NCBI GenBank assembly: GCA_009801085.1
Contig: VNWV01000035.1
Span: 1-64,000, forward strand
DNA: 64,000 nt
Source: Lasiodiplodia sp. COLG20
Lineage: Eukaryota; Ascomycota; Dothideomycetes; Botryosphaeriales; Botryosphaeriaceae
Direction: 5' to 3'
Position 1 is the first letter of the stretch, and each line of letters opens with the position of its first letter. The notes under the pieces are model-generated. The model made no database searches and was not told the origin of the DNA. It was given only the letters and a program-made list of their open reading frames with translations. A program made the position numbers and the translations under genes. This document shows positions 1 through 12,052 of this stretch, piece by piece.

Positions 1-260
1 CCAGTGGCACGACGAAGTGCGCTTTTGGTTCTCGATCAAACTCGCCGGCCTGCAACGCACGTTCCTCTCCTTGACGCGCACCCCACCAGACCCCAGCTCC
101 GCATACATATACGAAGAGCTGTTTGCTGATGCTGGGGGGCAGCTCTTCGTATATGTATGCGGAGCTGGGGTCTGGTGGGGTGCGCGTCAAGGAGAGGAAC
201 GTGCGTTGCAGGCCGGCGAGTTTGATCGAGAACCAAAAGCGCACTTCGTCGTGCCACTGG
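1..260. repeat. Perfect 120-bp inverted repeat with 20-bp loop
   Basis: Bases 1-120 are the exact reverse complement of 141-260, with a 20-base spacer at 121-140. No mismatch was seen. The right arm is coding sequence of the minus-strand gene at 121-1738. The left arm is the same coding sequence folded back, so the gene cannot continue leftwards. A long perfect palindrome inside an exon at the very edge of a sequence is typical of a fold-back read or assembly artefact at a contig end. A genuine hairpin is less likely. There are no TTAGGG-type telomere repeats. Confidence 0.95.
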
Positions 261-1738
261 GTGTCCGGGAGGGCCTTTTGGAAGCCGAGGCGGTTTACGG
301 AGAGCGAGGCGAGGAGGGAGGCTTCGCCCAAGACGCTGGTGATCTCGGCGAAGGAAAAGGCCGACCTGTCCTTCGCCAACATGATCCAGGCCAGAGTCTT
401 TTGGAAGACGGGATCGTGTTCCCAGAGATCGAGTGCGTGGTGTTTGACTGCGAACTGATCCAGGAGGGCGGTGCAGTTCGGGGACCCGGCAGGGGGTCGC
501 GGATTGCAGTACTGCTCGCGCTGCACGCAGGCCATGGGAGAGGCGGGTTCGTCCCGTACGTGCACGACGAAGCCGTTGTCGAGCTGGAATTTCTTGGTGG
601 TGGCGTTGAACCAAGGGTCTGAAACGGGACCCTCGTACATGATGCCGTCGGAAGTAAGCCATATGATCTCGAGCAAGGCGTCGGGGAGCCTGAGTTCGTC
701 TATGGGGACCCAGGTGGAGTAGTTGTTCGCGTACCCTGGCCACCATTTCGATGTCCCGAGTAGGTATCTGGGTGCACTTGCCAAGGACAAAGGCGCATGC
801 CAGAGTAACGGCGCCATGAAGGTATAGTTCGCGTAGTTGGTATATCCGCCGAACGAGTATTCCACTGTCCTGTATGTGTCATTGCCATTGATGACAGCGT
901 TGTACTCGAAACGACCATGTGTATTGAGAGGAGCGCAGTGAGCGGTGGCACGGTACATGAACCTCTGCTCTGGTGGTGCGTTGAGACCGAGGTCGTAGTG
1001 ACTATCCAACAGCCCGGTGTCGAGGAAGATATTCGAAGTGTTGGTTAGGCACAGGGTGTTGTTGAACGGGCACGCTGCATTAGTATCGGAATGGATGGTG
1101 TGGCTCGGCTTCACGAGCTTTTCGCAGGGCGTCACGGCGTCCATCGGCCTGTCGCTGGAGTACTCCTTGGCATATATGCCGAGATCATGGCTAAACTCAG
1201 CTTGTTGAATGGCTTCGATGAGTGATGATTGGTCCGTGAAAACATTAGACCCATCGGCGACTTGGTACGGAGCGGTGAGGCAAACCGGGCTGTTGACGAG
1301 GGCCTCACTGGATACTGACGTCGCTACCTTGGCTGAGAAGCCAGAAGCAAGAGAGAACAAAGCAACGCAGATGGCCGTAAGTAAGATGACCGGAACCATG
1401 CGACGCTTAACACGCTTGGCGCTATGGCGCCAGGCCCAGCCCGATCGAGCAAGGTAAATCAGGCCGCTCAGCAGATTTAGTGAGTTCTTGAGAATGGCCT
1501 GGCGTTGATGGTAAAGACCATCGCGAGCGTCCGGAGCCTTGGTGGAGAAGATATGGAAGATGATGTATGTCACGATCTTCCACAGGTCGGCGGTGATAAT
1601 CGTTATAAGGAAAGCCAGGAAAGCGATGAGGAGCGCGCCATGAGCGGAAGTCAAGGTAAGAGTTGAACCGGTGATGCGACCTCTGGACCAATTAATCCAG
1701 ACACCCGTGTAGATGCCCGTGGTGTTCTGGGCGCTCAT
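121..1738 (-). CDS. Fungal multi-TM membrane protein, 3'-truncated
   Basis: The ATG is at 1738 (starts MSAQNTTGIYTGVW) and the frame stays open without a stop to the loop of the inverted repeat at 121-140, about 539 codons, with no intron needed. There is a hydrophobic segment around residues 30-50, a second around 112-130 (MVPVILLTAICVALFSLASG), then a long extracellular-looking stretch with several cysteines and N-x-S/T sites. The layout (two N-terminal membrane spans, large ectodomain, C-terminal span expected) recalls a large family of uncharacterised Pezizomycotina membrane proteins, sometimes mislabelled in databases. I infer no function. The C-terminus is missing: coding sequence runs into the palindrome and then into its own reverse complement. 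Confidence 0.75.
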
Positions 1739-2077
1739 TTCTGGTGAGCGAAGCGGAAGAGAGGATGGAGGTGACAAGATGACATAGAATCTGTAGAAAT
1801 AGATGGCTCGCGTGCACAGGCCGACCTAAGTGTCGCGACACGACCGCCGGGCTGGCGCATCCAAGTGAGGCAGTCACCTGACAAGGCTTTCATTCACAAT
1901 TTACTGGATAACACACCCGGCTTACCGATAACCGGGAGGATTTCTTCTGAATGTCATTCACGCAGTTTCTCGTTTTCCTAATTCATGTTCCTGGGCTGTT
2001 CACATACCAACAATCCGCCCATTGTCTTGTTTCAATCTTTAGCACATATCCATTTCAATAAAAGGGATATCTGCGCT

Positions 2078-4021
2078 CTACTTCACCAAAACTCTAATCC
2101 CCTTGCTCCCAGGTTTAACTGCAGGGATGAAGGCATCATGATGAAACTCTACATCCTCAATCGTAGTCTCGAAGAGCTGCAAGCGATGACCGTAGCAGTG
2201 GATCAACATTGCCAGCAAGGTAAATACTTCCGCTTGGGCAAGGCTGCAAGATGCTCTTTATTAGAAATTCTGCGTCCCAACAACTTTGCACGGAAAATGA
2301 CTACTCACTTCATTCCCAGACACTGTCTTGATCCTTTGGAGAAGCTCAACAAGTACTGATCTAGGTGTTTATGCCTCTTTCCGCGCTCATCCAACCACCT
2401 CTCTAGCTTGAATGTCCGGCTGTTGGGGAATAATGCTTCGTCATGATGAATCTGGTAACTCGACATCCCGACTGCATAGCCTGGAGGGATCATCCACGTC
2501 TTATCAGCATTCTTGTAGATGATGGGTTCATCGGGGGAGCTGCGCGGAAGACGTGACCCCACTCCATAGCTGAGACGGAGAGCTTCATTGACACAAGCGC
2601 TCAAGTACGGAAGCTGCTCCAGTGTCGACAACGGCGGGGTGGTGGTTGGATCTGTGGCGGGGATGACCGTCTCAAGTTCAGCGCGAAGCTTCTCAATTAC
2701 CTCTGGAGCTGACAGGAGGTAGAACATGGCAACGGAAAGACCTGCAGCAGAGAGTTACTCATTAAGGTCGGTCATGATTAGCGTGAAACACCTTACACCA
2801 GCTGACTGTTTCAATCCCCGCACCAACCAGTGACTGCGCCTCCATGCCCATTCGCTCAACTCCTTTCTCGGAATCCGGTAGATCGCTCGTGAGTAGCTCA
2901 TGGAACACGGTTGTCCGTGACTTTGGGACGTTTAGATTGATGTCTTCCTTGATTTTTCTGATGCGTATACGTGCGTCGACTCGAAACAGACGCCAAAGCT
3001 CACTGACAGGGCTTAAGCGTTCCATTATGGAGCTGTTAATTATTAATCTACGAACTAGCTTTTGGCGTACAAACTCACGAGGGGATGGCATTAAACAAAT
3101 GCATGTAAATCGGAAAATGCCTAAACGAGAGGATGGACTCAGCGCCCATGTGGATTGGATGGTAAAGGCTCAGGGGCATCCGCGGGTCATCCAGGAAATG
3201 GTTTCCGTCGCCGTATAGGTATTCCGTAATCACGTCTGTCGAGAAGCATGAGATAGACGTGACAAGGTCGATCGGTTCGCCGGTTCCAGCCCAGGTTTCG
3301 AGATTTTTGCAGTACTGGATTGCCTTCGCTTTGATGGCTGGCTCCAGCTTAGAAATCATTGCTTTGGAGAAGAACCGGTTCAGAGGAGCCCGACGGGTGC
3401 GATGTAGGTTGTGGTCGGCGGTACCGAAATGGGCCTGTGTCAGCATCAGCCCAATGTGTTTCAATTATCATTGCAGCTTCCGCATACTCCTTCGAATCTG
3501 AGCCGGTGGTCAGCAGCCTTACACAAATACATAATCTACTAGAAGCGTACTGAAATGGTCGCGTGTGCCACGGTGGACTTTCTCGCTTCTTGCCCGAGTT
3601 CGTGTACAGAACTTCGATGAAGCTGGGATCGCTAACATGGAGCTCATCTGGGTTTATTCGCATAATAGGCCCTGAAAAGCGTTAGAGACTATGTCGATGC
3701 TAGAGAAAGTCGCTGATACACGTACCGTATGTCTTGTGAAGGTCGATAATGACCTTGGTGTAGTCACCAGGTCTGTAGATGTCGTAATAGATCTCGTACC
3801 AATATCTAATGTGGGTAAGCGCATTTTCAGCAGTGCCAGCATGCAGAATGTTACGTTAGACCGGCGAGCTTTGGTCCAGGGAATTTAGCCAAAGGGTGAA
3901 ATCTCGACAATCGGTACAGGCCGAGAGATAAACCATACAGTAGTATCGCCACCGCAGTAACGAGAATAGGATGTGCTGCGATGTACCCAACACTGGTTAA
4001 AGGTCCGGTGTGAAACTCCAT
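2078..4021 (-). CDS. Cytochrome P450 monooxygenase (trichodiene-oxygenase-like)
   Basis: Seven exons on the minus strand: 4021-3855, 3805-3726, 3671-3523, 3434-3079, 3032-2797, 2741-2309 and 2243-2078, giving about 528 aa. An N-terminal membrane anchor (residues ~15-40) is followed by the proline hinge FPGPKLAGL. Then come YWYEIYYDIYRPGDYT and MRINPDELHVSDPSFIEVLY, which are typical of the fungal CYP58/trichodiene-oxygenase-like group. The I-helix reads AGIETVSW, the ExxR is in CVNEALRLS, and the haem loop is FSKGSRQCLGM with the cysteine thiolate. The expected role is hydroxylation of a lipophilic secondary metabolite at the ER with a P450 reductase. No terpene cyclase, PKS or NRPS lies nearby, so the substrate is unknown. 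The least certain junction is exon 3/4: a phase-compatible donor at 3522 is used, while a better-looking donor at 3550 would break the frame. Confidence 0.88.
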
Positions 4022-5195
4022 GGCTGTGTAGTTGGCAGTCTCGACGTCGAGTGGGAGGAGGATCAGGCAGGCGAGTGGCGACAGTGATGGGTGAGGTCCT
4101 AAATGATATCCATTTTATGGAGATAACGGCGGTATGCAAAGTATACCTTGCGCCCAATGATAAATCTCAATCTGCGCCACATAGGTCATGCGACACGTCA
4201 GGCACTTTAGCCTAGTAACATAATAGTGGCCGTTTTGCCGTTTGTGTATCACCCAGCTCACCATTGCTCTATCTCTATAAGATTAATGTGACAGATGCAC
4301 AGGTAGAAGACCTGTAACTTTCATGCCCAACCGTGCTCCTGTCACTCACATTTGAGGCCCAACTGCTTTGGACGTCGCTATTGTTGTGTGTATGATGAGA
4401 AAGCTGCCCCGCATCCAGTGAAACCTACAACGCACAGGGTGCATTAGCGCTGAGTATCCATGCATGAAGATATTGATTACATATAGTACGACAAGGACCG
4501 GAAGAAGTGGGGTAGAAATGATATCGGTTGATTAGTGGTTAGTTGAGCTTATCTCAAGACACATTAGTTCCAAACTTTCTGCTGCAATGATCTAGTAAAA
4601 ACGGCATTTTCGGGGCATATCACGTCGACAAAAGCTCCGAGCTTTTTAAAAGAAAACGTATAGGCGTCAGTAGTCTATCAACCAATTAGCGAGTTGCGCC
4701 CTAGCGGTAGAGCATTTCAAAGGGTAAAGCGTGCAGCATCGGCAACCTTGAACGTGGCAAACAGAACTTCGTTTGCCTTCAACGAGGCAAACAACACTTT
4801 GAACACAAAAAGTGCACTAAGCTCTATTCAGCGTAGTATCTACATGGCTCGTGAGGTACTCAACTCCCTCTCCCACACAAGCAGGAATAACCAAAAAGAT
4901 TAACTTGTTCCGTACTACGTTTTGAGCTGAGCTGTTGAGTTGACAAGATGCAGATGCACTCATTATCACGCGCACGTATATCCGGTCCTCTGTCAGTGGT
5001 CTGGGAGTGAAATCCTTCGTCGCATTAGGAAAGGTGTCGCGGAAATCTACCCATCTTTAGACGAAAGGACCGATGACTATTAAGGATGACACGTGACATT
5101 TTCGCTTATCTAGGCAGCAGTCTTGAACTATTTCACCGCTTGCATTCTTTCACAGCCACTACTTCTCCAAATACACATATGTTTTGAGTGTCAAA
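4022..5195. other. Intergenic, no gene recognised
   Basis: Divergent spacer between the P450 (minus) and the F-box-like gene (plus). Only short unsupported ORFs are present. Promoters of both genes should lie here. I see no repeat or RNA gene. Confidence 0.6.
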
Positions 5196-6746
5196 ATGGA
5201 AAATTTACCTGTCGACATCAAAATCATCATCATTGAGAAACTCATAATCCTTCTTCGTCAAGACCGAAAATTGAAGAAATCAGCCCACAACAGACCAAGG
5301 CTCGCCCCTTACGCGTGCATCAACAAATCATTCAATCAACTCGTGGAGTACTACAGCTTCCAGCATCTCTTTGTAACTGCACCAGACCTCATTGGGCAGA
5401 CAGATGTAGGCTCGACATCCACCAACCGCTTTAAGCAGATGATGGAACGCGACGGTGGACGCCGCAAAAAACATGTCCGCCGTATTTGGTTCACGGGCAG
5501 CCTTGAGTTTCCACTGAGCTCTAGCGAGGCTCACTCAGAGTGCGGTTCTGCAGCCAATGACAAGGCCTTTTCTGAATCATTGCGCAACTTTTGGCAGATT
5601 CTGGCCGAGTGGCCGACAACAGACAGACGGCTAAGGCTAAACCTACACCACGCGCCTATCAAAAAGCATGGCCCCGAATCATTGCCTTCATCGCAAGAAG
5701 AAGCCTTTTTGAACATCATAGATGTCGTCTCTTGGCCGCGAGTACACTGTGTTTCCGATTTCGGAACAAACAGACCCTGGCACCTCTCCACGAGTTTGGA
5801 AGCAAGTGACATTTGGGACTGGCGTATATGGCCAGTCTCGCTCATGCATCTCCTGGCGGCCATGGAAGGACTTAGTGGGGTAGCCGTCCAGCTGCATGAT
5901 GAATCAAGCGCAGATCTGCCTCTGTGGCAGGAATACCGTACAGGTTTGTAGTCTCCTTTTCTACTCATCTCCACATTGGTCACTAACAGAGTGCGACAAA
6001 GTGCTGGGACAAAACTTGCACATGCTTCCCAAAACGTGCGAGCGATTCGAAGCATTCATCACACTACGCACAAGCGATCAGCCAGCATCCATGCCGCGCG
6101 GCACAGATCACTTGTGCGTCGGACTGCGGAATCTATCCACGCAGCTACGCTGGTTGCGTTTACATGACTTCACCATCTCGCCCTCGCTTTTTTGGCCCAG
6201 CCAGAATGAGGACCCCTCCGGCAGTCCAGCCCTTTACTGGCCCAACTTGAAGGGTCTTTCTCTCATTTTCGATCGAACAGACTGTTACGGTACGTAATGG
6301 TAGCCCAGCGATTTTTATTGACCAATTTGAAATATCAACAGCTAACCGTTTTTCATTTCTTTTTAACAGGCGAACGGTTCGACCTGTTTGAATCTGAAAG
6401 ATCTGGAGCCGGGTTTGAAAGACAGGCCGCGATTAAGGAGAATCTAAATGCGCTTCAAGTGGCCATGGGACGCGCAGTTTGTCGGATGCCTGCCCTCGAG
6501 GAGCTGTATGTGAGTATGTCCGCGGGGCAAGGGTTCCTCAATCGTCCGGAGCTGCGGAGCTGGGTGGCCGAAAGGTCTCAGACAAGGGATAATGTGCTTG
6601 TCGTTAAATGGCACAGCAAGCCCGATGTTCCCATTACAGAACTGAGCGATGAGGCTCTGGCTGCCTGGAACGTCAAAAAGGAACAGCTTGATATAGGGCG
6701 TGGCCGGTCCCAGAACACAGTAAAGGCAGTTATAGAACAAGCGTGA
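5196..6746 (+). CDS. F-box-like protein, fungal, function unknown
   Basis: Three exons: 5196-5943, 5990-6289 and 6370-6746, for 474 aa. The ATG at 5196 opens MENLPVDIKIIIIEKLI, which resembles the start of an F-box (LP-x-D/E-I...I-x-x-L). A few residues later YACINKSFNQLVEYYSF fits the second half of the box. The rest has leucine- and tryptophan-rich segments such as LRWLRLHDFTISPSLFWP and LYWPNLKGLSLIF, as in fungal F-box proteins with degenerate LRR-like tails. F-box proteins are substrate receptors of SCF ubiquitin ligases, but the box here is weak and the assignment is an inference. Both introns are short with clear donors (GTTTGT, GTACGT) and CAG acceptors. The family is highly expanded and poorly characterised in Pezizomycotina. 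Confidence 0.72.
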
Positions 6747-7437
6747 GGTATATTTCATTGTTCGAGAAACGAGAAGCGTTCTAGATGATTATCATTTCAG
6801 TTTTGCGCAGAAGAATTACCTTTTCCTTCTGTATTGCTACCTTAATGAGAATCTTACTAGCCGTGTCCATAGTACTATTTCCCGAGAGATCAACAGCAAC
6901 GACATGTCTCTCAAACACTATCCATTGGGATCCAAGATATGTATTGTTCATCGAAATGTTTGCGATACCGCATGCCTTTTACATAAGAGTCATCATCAAG
7001 GTGCCCGCACGTGAGAAGCGAGGTGTTGGCGCCAAGCCAGCTCGCCGATTCCCGCGTGCGAAGGTCACTTTCATTGGCATACCCACTTCTCCACGCGGGC
7101 TTGGCACTTGGCATTCGGGCTTGAGGCGGCATCGCATTACACTTTCGATCCCGTTCTCCCGCTCACGTTTTTTCCTTTATGGCGGATCGCTGTTTATATC
7201 TGACGCGTACCCGCGGCCCTAAATCTTCCGTTCCTATGGCTCGGTGACCTTGCCTACCATCAGCGTCTTCTTCTTCCTCAGCCCTCCCTCCACACCCACG
7301 ATCTTACAAAATCCCATGGCCGCAAACAGAAAATCCTCCTCCACCCCGCCGCCGCATAGAGCAAGGAACCCGGAATAAACTCCGCCAAACCAAACCTCAC
7401 CCAGCCCCAATCGTCACCACCACCACCACCACCAACC
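6747..7437. other. Intergenic; (CAC)n tract just before ZIP gene start
   Basis: No convincing gene: a 145-codon frame at 6785-7222 shows no domain. A short CAC/CCA-rich run at about 7406-7435 sits immediately upstream of the ATG at 7438 and is probably part of the 5' UTR of the ZIP gene. Confidence 0.55.
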
Positions 7438-8831
7438 ATGGCATCCACCTGCGCCGGGCCCAACCGCGGCCCCACCACCTCCTACAACACGCCCCTCCAC
7501 GTCGCAGCCCTCTTCATCATCCTCCTCGTCTCCACCCTGGCCTGCGCCTTCCCACTCCTCACCCTCGCCCTGAACCGCAAGACCGCTGCCCGCTCTTCCA
7601 CTGCTGCTGCCACTGCACCTCGCCCCCCCAATCGCCGCTGGCGCCTGACTTCCTTCCTCTTCTGCGCCCGCCACTTCGGGACCGGCGTGCTGCTCGCGAC
7701 AGCCTTCGTGCACCTGCTGCCGACGGCCTTCACGTCGCTGGGCGACCCCTGCCTGTCGAATTTCTGGACAGAGGACTACCAGGCTATGCCCGGCGCGATA
7801 TGCTTGCTTGCGATATTCTTCATCGCGACGGTCGAGATGGTGTTCTCGCCGGGTGGGCATATGCATGGGCATAAGGAGGAGGATGTTTTGGGAGGTCAGG
7901 GCAGGAGAGAGGGGCTGGAGAGGATGGGGAGTCGGGGGAGTAGTGCGGTTGGCGATGGGGAGGAGGAGGGGGTGGAGGAGGAAGTGAGAGGGCAGAGGGG
8001 GTCGGCGGAGGGAGCGGGAGGGGAGGGACTGCATTTGCGGCATTTGGGGCCGTGGAATGGAAGGTCGAATAGCGTTGGTCGCAGGCTGACGGATATGGGT
8101 GAGAGACGCGGTCAGGAAGATTCGGCAGCGGAGATGCGGAGGGTGGGAAGCGTGGTGGAAGAAGAGGGCCAGCACGAGCCGGTGAAAGGCGTCGCGCCGC
8201 TGACGCCGGAGCAGGAGCATAAGAAGGCGTTGCTGCAGTGCATGCTGCTCGAGATGGGGATTTTATTCCACAGCATCTTCATTGGTATGGCGTTGAGCGT
8301 GTCGGTTGGGAAGGAGTTTATCATCCTTCTGATTGCAATTGCGTTTCACCGTAAGGCTCCCATGATTCATTGACGGAAGAGAGCTCTCTGGCTGACAATT
8401 TCGTAGAAACGTTTGAGGGACTCGCGTTGGGATCCAGGATTGCGGCATTGAAATGGAAGCCGAACGCCATCCAACCCTGGATGATGTCTTTGGCTTATGG
8501 CTGCACGTGAGTCTCTTCTCATTGCACAAGGCTGCATCCTTTACGTTTCTTTTTTGCTAACATCTCATGCAGAACACCGGTCGGGCAAGCCATTGGCCTG
8601 GGACTTCACACACTTTACAGTCCAGACTCGGAGGTCGGTCTCCTAGTCGTTGGAATTATGAATGCAATCTCTGCTGGTCTGTTAGTGTATGCGTCGCTCG
8701 TGGAGCTGATGGCTGAGGATTTCCTGAGTGACGAGAGCTGGCGCGTTTTGCGGGGCAAGCGCAGAGTTTATGCATGCTTACTCGTTTTTTTGGGCGCTAT
8801 CGGAATGAGCTTGGTAGGAGCATGGGCATAG
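7438..8831 (+). CDS. ZIP family zinc/iron transporter (Zrt-like)
   Basis: Three exons: 7438-8350, 8407-8506 and 8573-8831, for 423 aa. The ATG has a good context (accATGG). Transmembrane segments lie at about residues 20-45, then FGTGVLLATAFVHLLPTAF (TM2, with the conserved H of the ZIP family) and AICLLAIFFIATVEMVF. A long variable cytosolic loop carries a short histidine-rich metal-binding patch (GGHMHGHKE) and is otherwise acidic and glycine-rich. The signature TM4/TM5 pair follows: LLEMGILFHSIFIGMAL and, across an intron, HQTFEGLALGSRI (the H and E that coordinate metal). The protein ends with three more helices. The role is import of zinc or iron into the cytosol. Both introns fall inside the conserved helices at codons that restore the motif, so the model is firm. 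Confidence 0.93.
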
Positions 8832-9243
8832 AAAAAGCACAGAGGCGGCTGATGTCTCACGAAATGAATAATAGTAGCACGATATGCAGCCACAGCCCCA
8901 TTTGCATCGAAAAATGAATAATCCCGTCTCGCGTGTAGAGCATGTTCGACCGGCAAATTACCTGACAGCATTTCTACCACTGCATCAATTTAAGCTGCAT
9001 GATTGTTTTTCCTTTTCGTTTTCACTTGTTTTTTGCAGTCTGACGCGCGCCTGCAACATTTCCCCGCACACTCAAAGGGCTGAGTCACGCGCTCGCTTAG
9101 CGTTCGCATGCAGCCTGCGGCTGAGAACATGTGAATCCTATATTTATCCAGCCTTGCCGTGTAATCAAGACGTGCGGTTGCCTAAATTCTGTTTACCCTC
9201 ACGTCTCAGCGGGCTCCATCTACTCTTTGCCACATCAAGCTCA
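8832..9243. other. Intergenic spacer, nothing recognised
   Basis: About 410 bases between the ZIP gene and the next plus-strand gene. The open frame running into 9244 lacks an ATG-led coding look before 9244. T-rich tracts near 9005-9035 are likely promoter sequence. Confidence 0.5.
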
Positions 9244-10178
9244 ATGCGCCCACCCCGCGTCGCAGTGTACAGTCAGGGATTTGACCCTCTAAGACGGACA
9301 CAATCTGATGGAGGGCGCCGAGTGGAAACAGTCAGGGTTGTGAGAAGTCACAGAGGCAAAACGCGGTACAGGCCCCGTGATCAAGAAGCAGGACTAGTTC
9401 CGCCGTGCAAGTCAAACGCCTATCCTACCGAATGGGACACATCGAACCCGGAGTGCTCACTCAATCTATTCTGTCGACGAACAAGAAGGGGAGGCTATGT
9501 TGGGCATCAAATCCAAGCAATCGACACACGGCGGTACGATCGCGACGAGATTGAGGAAAAAATTCGAAGAAATCCACGCTTGGTGTACAACGACTGGATG
9601 TTTTTCGAAGAGTTGAACAGTGCTTATTATACTAATATTTGCGGCTTCTGGCGCCGGTGGTTTGCTCTAAAAACTCTACGTACATTTCAACTTGTCCAAG
9701 TAAGTTGAATGGCATTCTTCAGGCTTACAAAGCTGACTTATTTGTGTGATACAGTTTACTCGTGATTGCAACTCAAGATTCGAAGTAGTCGAAATGGCCC
9801 CGGATGCCTTCCAGGAGGTGCTGTGGAACTTCTATAAGCCTAGCCGTGTCAAAAAGGATTCGTTTCGCTACGTAGACTGGATTTTCAAACTACGGCAGGA
9901 GGAACAGCGACATGCTCTTGAGTTTGTTGAGGGCTGGTCTGGATGGCGGGTGGCACTCGCCGGGTCCATCCCTGGTATGATTTCCACTGGGGTTGCCATA
10001 GCATGGGCGTTAATGGGTGGCGATCTCTCGACGGTCTTTACGGTTTCCAGTTTTATTCTTGCAATCTCTACTCGTGAGTATCCAAGCAAATCTTTGCAGA
10101 GCTTATTGCTGATTTTTCAATTCCAAATGTGTAGTTCTCGCCGCACTGCTTGCGTTCATTAGCGAGACCGAGCGATAG
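9244..10178 (+). CDS. Uncharacterised fungal protein with C-terminal TM pair
   Basis: Three exons: 9244-9699, 9755-10073 and 10135-10178, for 272 aa. The N-terminal part is basic and low in hydrophobicity, followed by IEEKIRRNPRLVYNDWMFF and an aromatic-rich block around FWRRWFALKTLRTFQL. The C-terminus has FVEGWSGWRVALAGSIPG followed by two predicted membrane spans (ISTGVAIAWALMGG and FTVSSFILAIST...LLAALLAFIS) and ends in SETER. This C-terminal layout (E-x-W-x-x-W/R plus a TM hairpin) recurs in uncharacterised fungal proteins. No enzymatic motif is visible and I assign no function. The last intron splits the second TM helix (donor GTGAGT, acceptor TAG) and joining restores the helix, which supports the model. 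Confidence 0.7.
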
Positions 10179-11042
10179 CTGTTGCATTATACTCAGCTTA
10201 AATAGAGCCCGTTGAAATAGTCTTGAAGCATCGATAACGATTATAAATATGATATTCTGTGTTCGACCCCCTTAGCCTATCCGTTTATATAATTAAAACC
10301 ACCTGATCATATGCGTACCGAGCTTATAGACGATGTGAATTCTTTATTCATCTGCACCAAGTTGACATTATTTTACGCATGAACAGCCGCTGCTCCCAGT
10401 GAAAGTATGAATTTTCTCTCATCAATTGCCATCTCTTCCATGGGATACTTTAACGCCGATACTTTTTATCATCCACGTTCAACTTCGGATTGTATCGCTT
10501 TAAAGAATTTAAAATATTACGATCCAAAGCTGATTTCTGGGAGGAGCACCCTGAGTACTTAGTACATCCAGTTTACAGCTATACCCTCCAGAGACGGGTC
10601 AGACATGTCTTAGCCACAAGTACAAAGAGATCATTTGCACAAATTACTTACAAAGAAACACTTCACAATCCGTTGTTAAGTATTTGAAAGTTCTTTGTTT
10701 CAGAAACATACCGTAACTTCCTCGATAGGCGAGATGTCAATTTGACACGCTTCCTCATTGGAATGCATGAAATTCAGCACTTCCATTCAGAAGCGCTATG
10801 ATCATACTAATAGGATGATTACTGCCTGCGTCATCACACTTCTGATTGACAGGTCCAAAAATGGGAATATTCTGGTGTGAGGTCCGTGACGGAAAAACAA
10901 TGCAAATGTCTCATGAATCGAAGTAGACATTGTCCAGCCCGAACAAAGAATCTGAAAGATACAAAATCTCGCAAGTCTGCTGAATGTTTACGGAGATAGG
11001 TTCAATCCTGAGCAGGCTCGGTGGACGATATCACAGAACGCA
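10179..11042. other. Intergenic, AT-rich, no gene recognised
   Basis: About 860 bases with only short frames (one of 65 codons at 10490). Moderately AT-rich. A tRNA-like T-arm string near 10999 has no matching D and anticodon arms. I see nothing further. Confidence 0.5.
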
Positions 11043-11573
11043 ATGGCACGCTACATCAAGGCCCATGATATCGCAGGTATAATCATTGTACTTGGAGTAG
11101 CCATGTTTCTTGTGGTAACGGTACTCAAGACTTACAAGATGGCTTTCGGTTTCATCTTTCCCTTGATATCTCAGAGTATTGTGCAGGACACATTGGAACG
11201 AAATGGTACTGTTGTTCCCACCACCCTGATCGAACACACAACGATAACAGTTGAGCCTTCGTTCGGTGAGCTTACAACCGCCACAGTGACTATGTTCAGC
11301 ACCGAGGTTGTGACGTCTGTTGTGGTGGCTACCGAGGCCGGTACTTGCAGCCCCACTCCGACAGTTCATTCATACATTTCGATATGGTCCACGCCGGTAG
11401 TGCTGGTCCATGAGTCAACCGATGCTGAAATCAGCATCATGACGTTCACTCTTACCACCGCAATAACGGATGTTATCTGTGCTCCTGCTTCAGCAACTTC
11501 GCATGGCCACCGTCCATCTCTAATTACGCTGTACATTCCACGTCCGGCTGAGACTGTTCGGGAGGATGAGTAA
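11043..11573 (+). CDS. Small Thr/Val-rich single-TM protein, unknown
   Basis: Single exon of 176 codons starting MARYIKAHDIAGIIIVLGVAMF. A strong hydrophobic span at residues ~10-30 near the N-terminus would act as a signal anchor. The remainder is rich in Thr, Val and Ser (for example TTATVTMFSTEVVTSVVVAT), with two cysteines in the C-terminal half. This looks like a wall-facing or secreted Ser/Thr-rich protein that could be O-mannosylated. No known domain is recognised. Composition (regular Thr/Val codons, no stops) favours a real gene over chance, but support is moderate. Confidence 0.5.
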   Translation: MARYIKAHDIAGIIIVLGVAMFLVVTVLKTYKMAFGFIFPLISQSIVQDTLERNGTVVPTTLIEHTTITVEPSFGELTTATVTMFSTEVVTSVVVATEAGTCSPTPTVHSYISIWSTPVVLVHESTDAEISIMTFTLTTAITDVICAPASATSHGHRPSLITLYIPRPAETVREDE

Positions 11574-12052
11574 AAAATTGCATAGAGTTTATTATCTTGA
11601 TGTCTATTAGTAGATATATCATTATCTCATATTTATTCAGTCTCATGTGAGTTTTGATTTAATTTCATGTGATCTTGGAAACGTTCCGGCTACTCAGCTT
11701 TTCCAAACCAACATTTGTAAAAACACTTGTATAGCGGGCTTAATAAGATACCTTATTAAGCCCTTTAAAAAGATTCAAACAGCAGTAATGACAAGATGTC
11801 TCTGGAAAAGTAGAGGAGTACATCGAAGTGTAGTTTCATGGGATTTGATTGCATACTCTACGCATCTACGCTTACGGCGCTAGTAAAACACAGAATCGAG
11901 GCCAGAAGCCTACCTCCGCTGGTTCCGGCATCTTATAACTGGACAAAATAGCTATGCCGTGGAGCACCGTCTCTGCTTCTCGTAACTTCTGATCGTTTTT
12001 CTACGTCTGTGTCCCCCCGCTTTCTTTCAGTCCTTTACATTTCTCTAAGCCT
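11574..12052. other. Intergenic, convergent 3' spacer
   Basis: Lies between the 3' end of the plus-strand TM protein and the 3' end of the minus-strand hydrolase. Contains an imperfect short palindrome around 11732-11763 (aataagatacc...ggcttaata type) and no gene. Confidence 0.45.

Noticed and set aside
1..260. Telomere or replication-hairpin interpretation of the edge palindrome
   Set aside because: No TTAGGG-type repeats, and the palindrome lies within a protein-coding frame.
36..746. 236-codon minus frame in the first kilobase
   Set aside because: Out of frame with the true minus-strand membrane-protein gene, whose frame runs off the window edge.
6785..7222. 145-codon plus frame
   Set aside because: No ATG-context or domain support, and composition is unlike neighbouring genes.
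7414..8220. 268-codon minus-strand frame opposite the ZIP gene
   Set aside because: Antisense shadow of a GC-rich coding region. Low-complexity product with no domain, while the plus strand encodes clear ZIP motifs.
10990..11015. GGTTCAATCC, a T-arm-like sequence
   Set aside because: No D-arm or anticodon stem upstream at the right distance.
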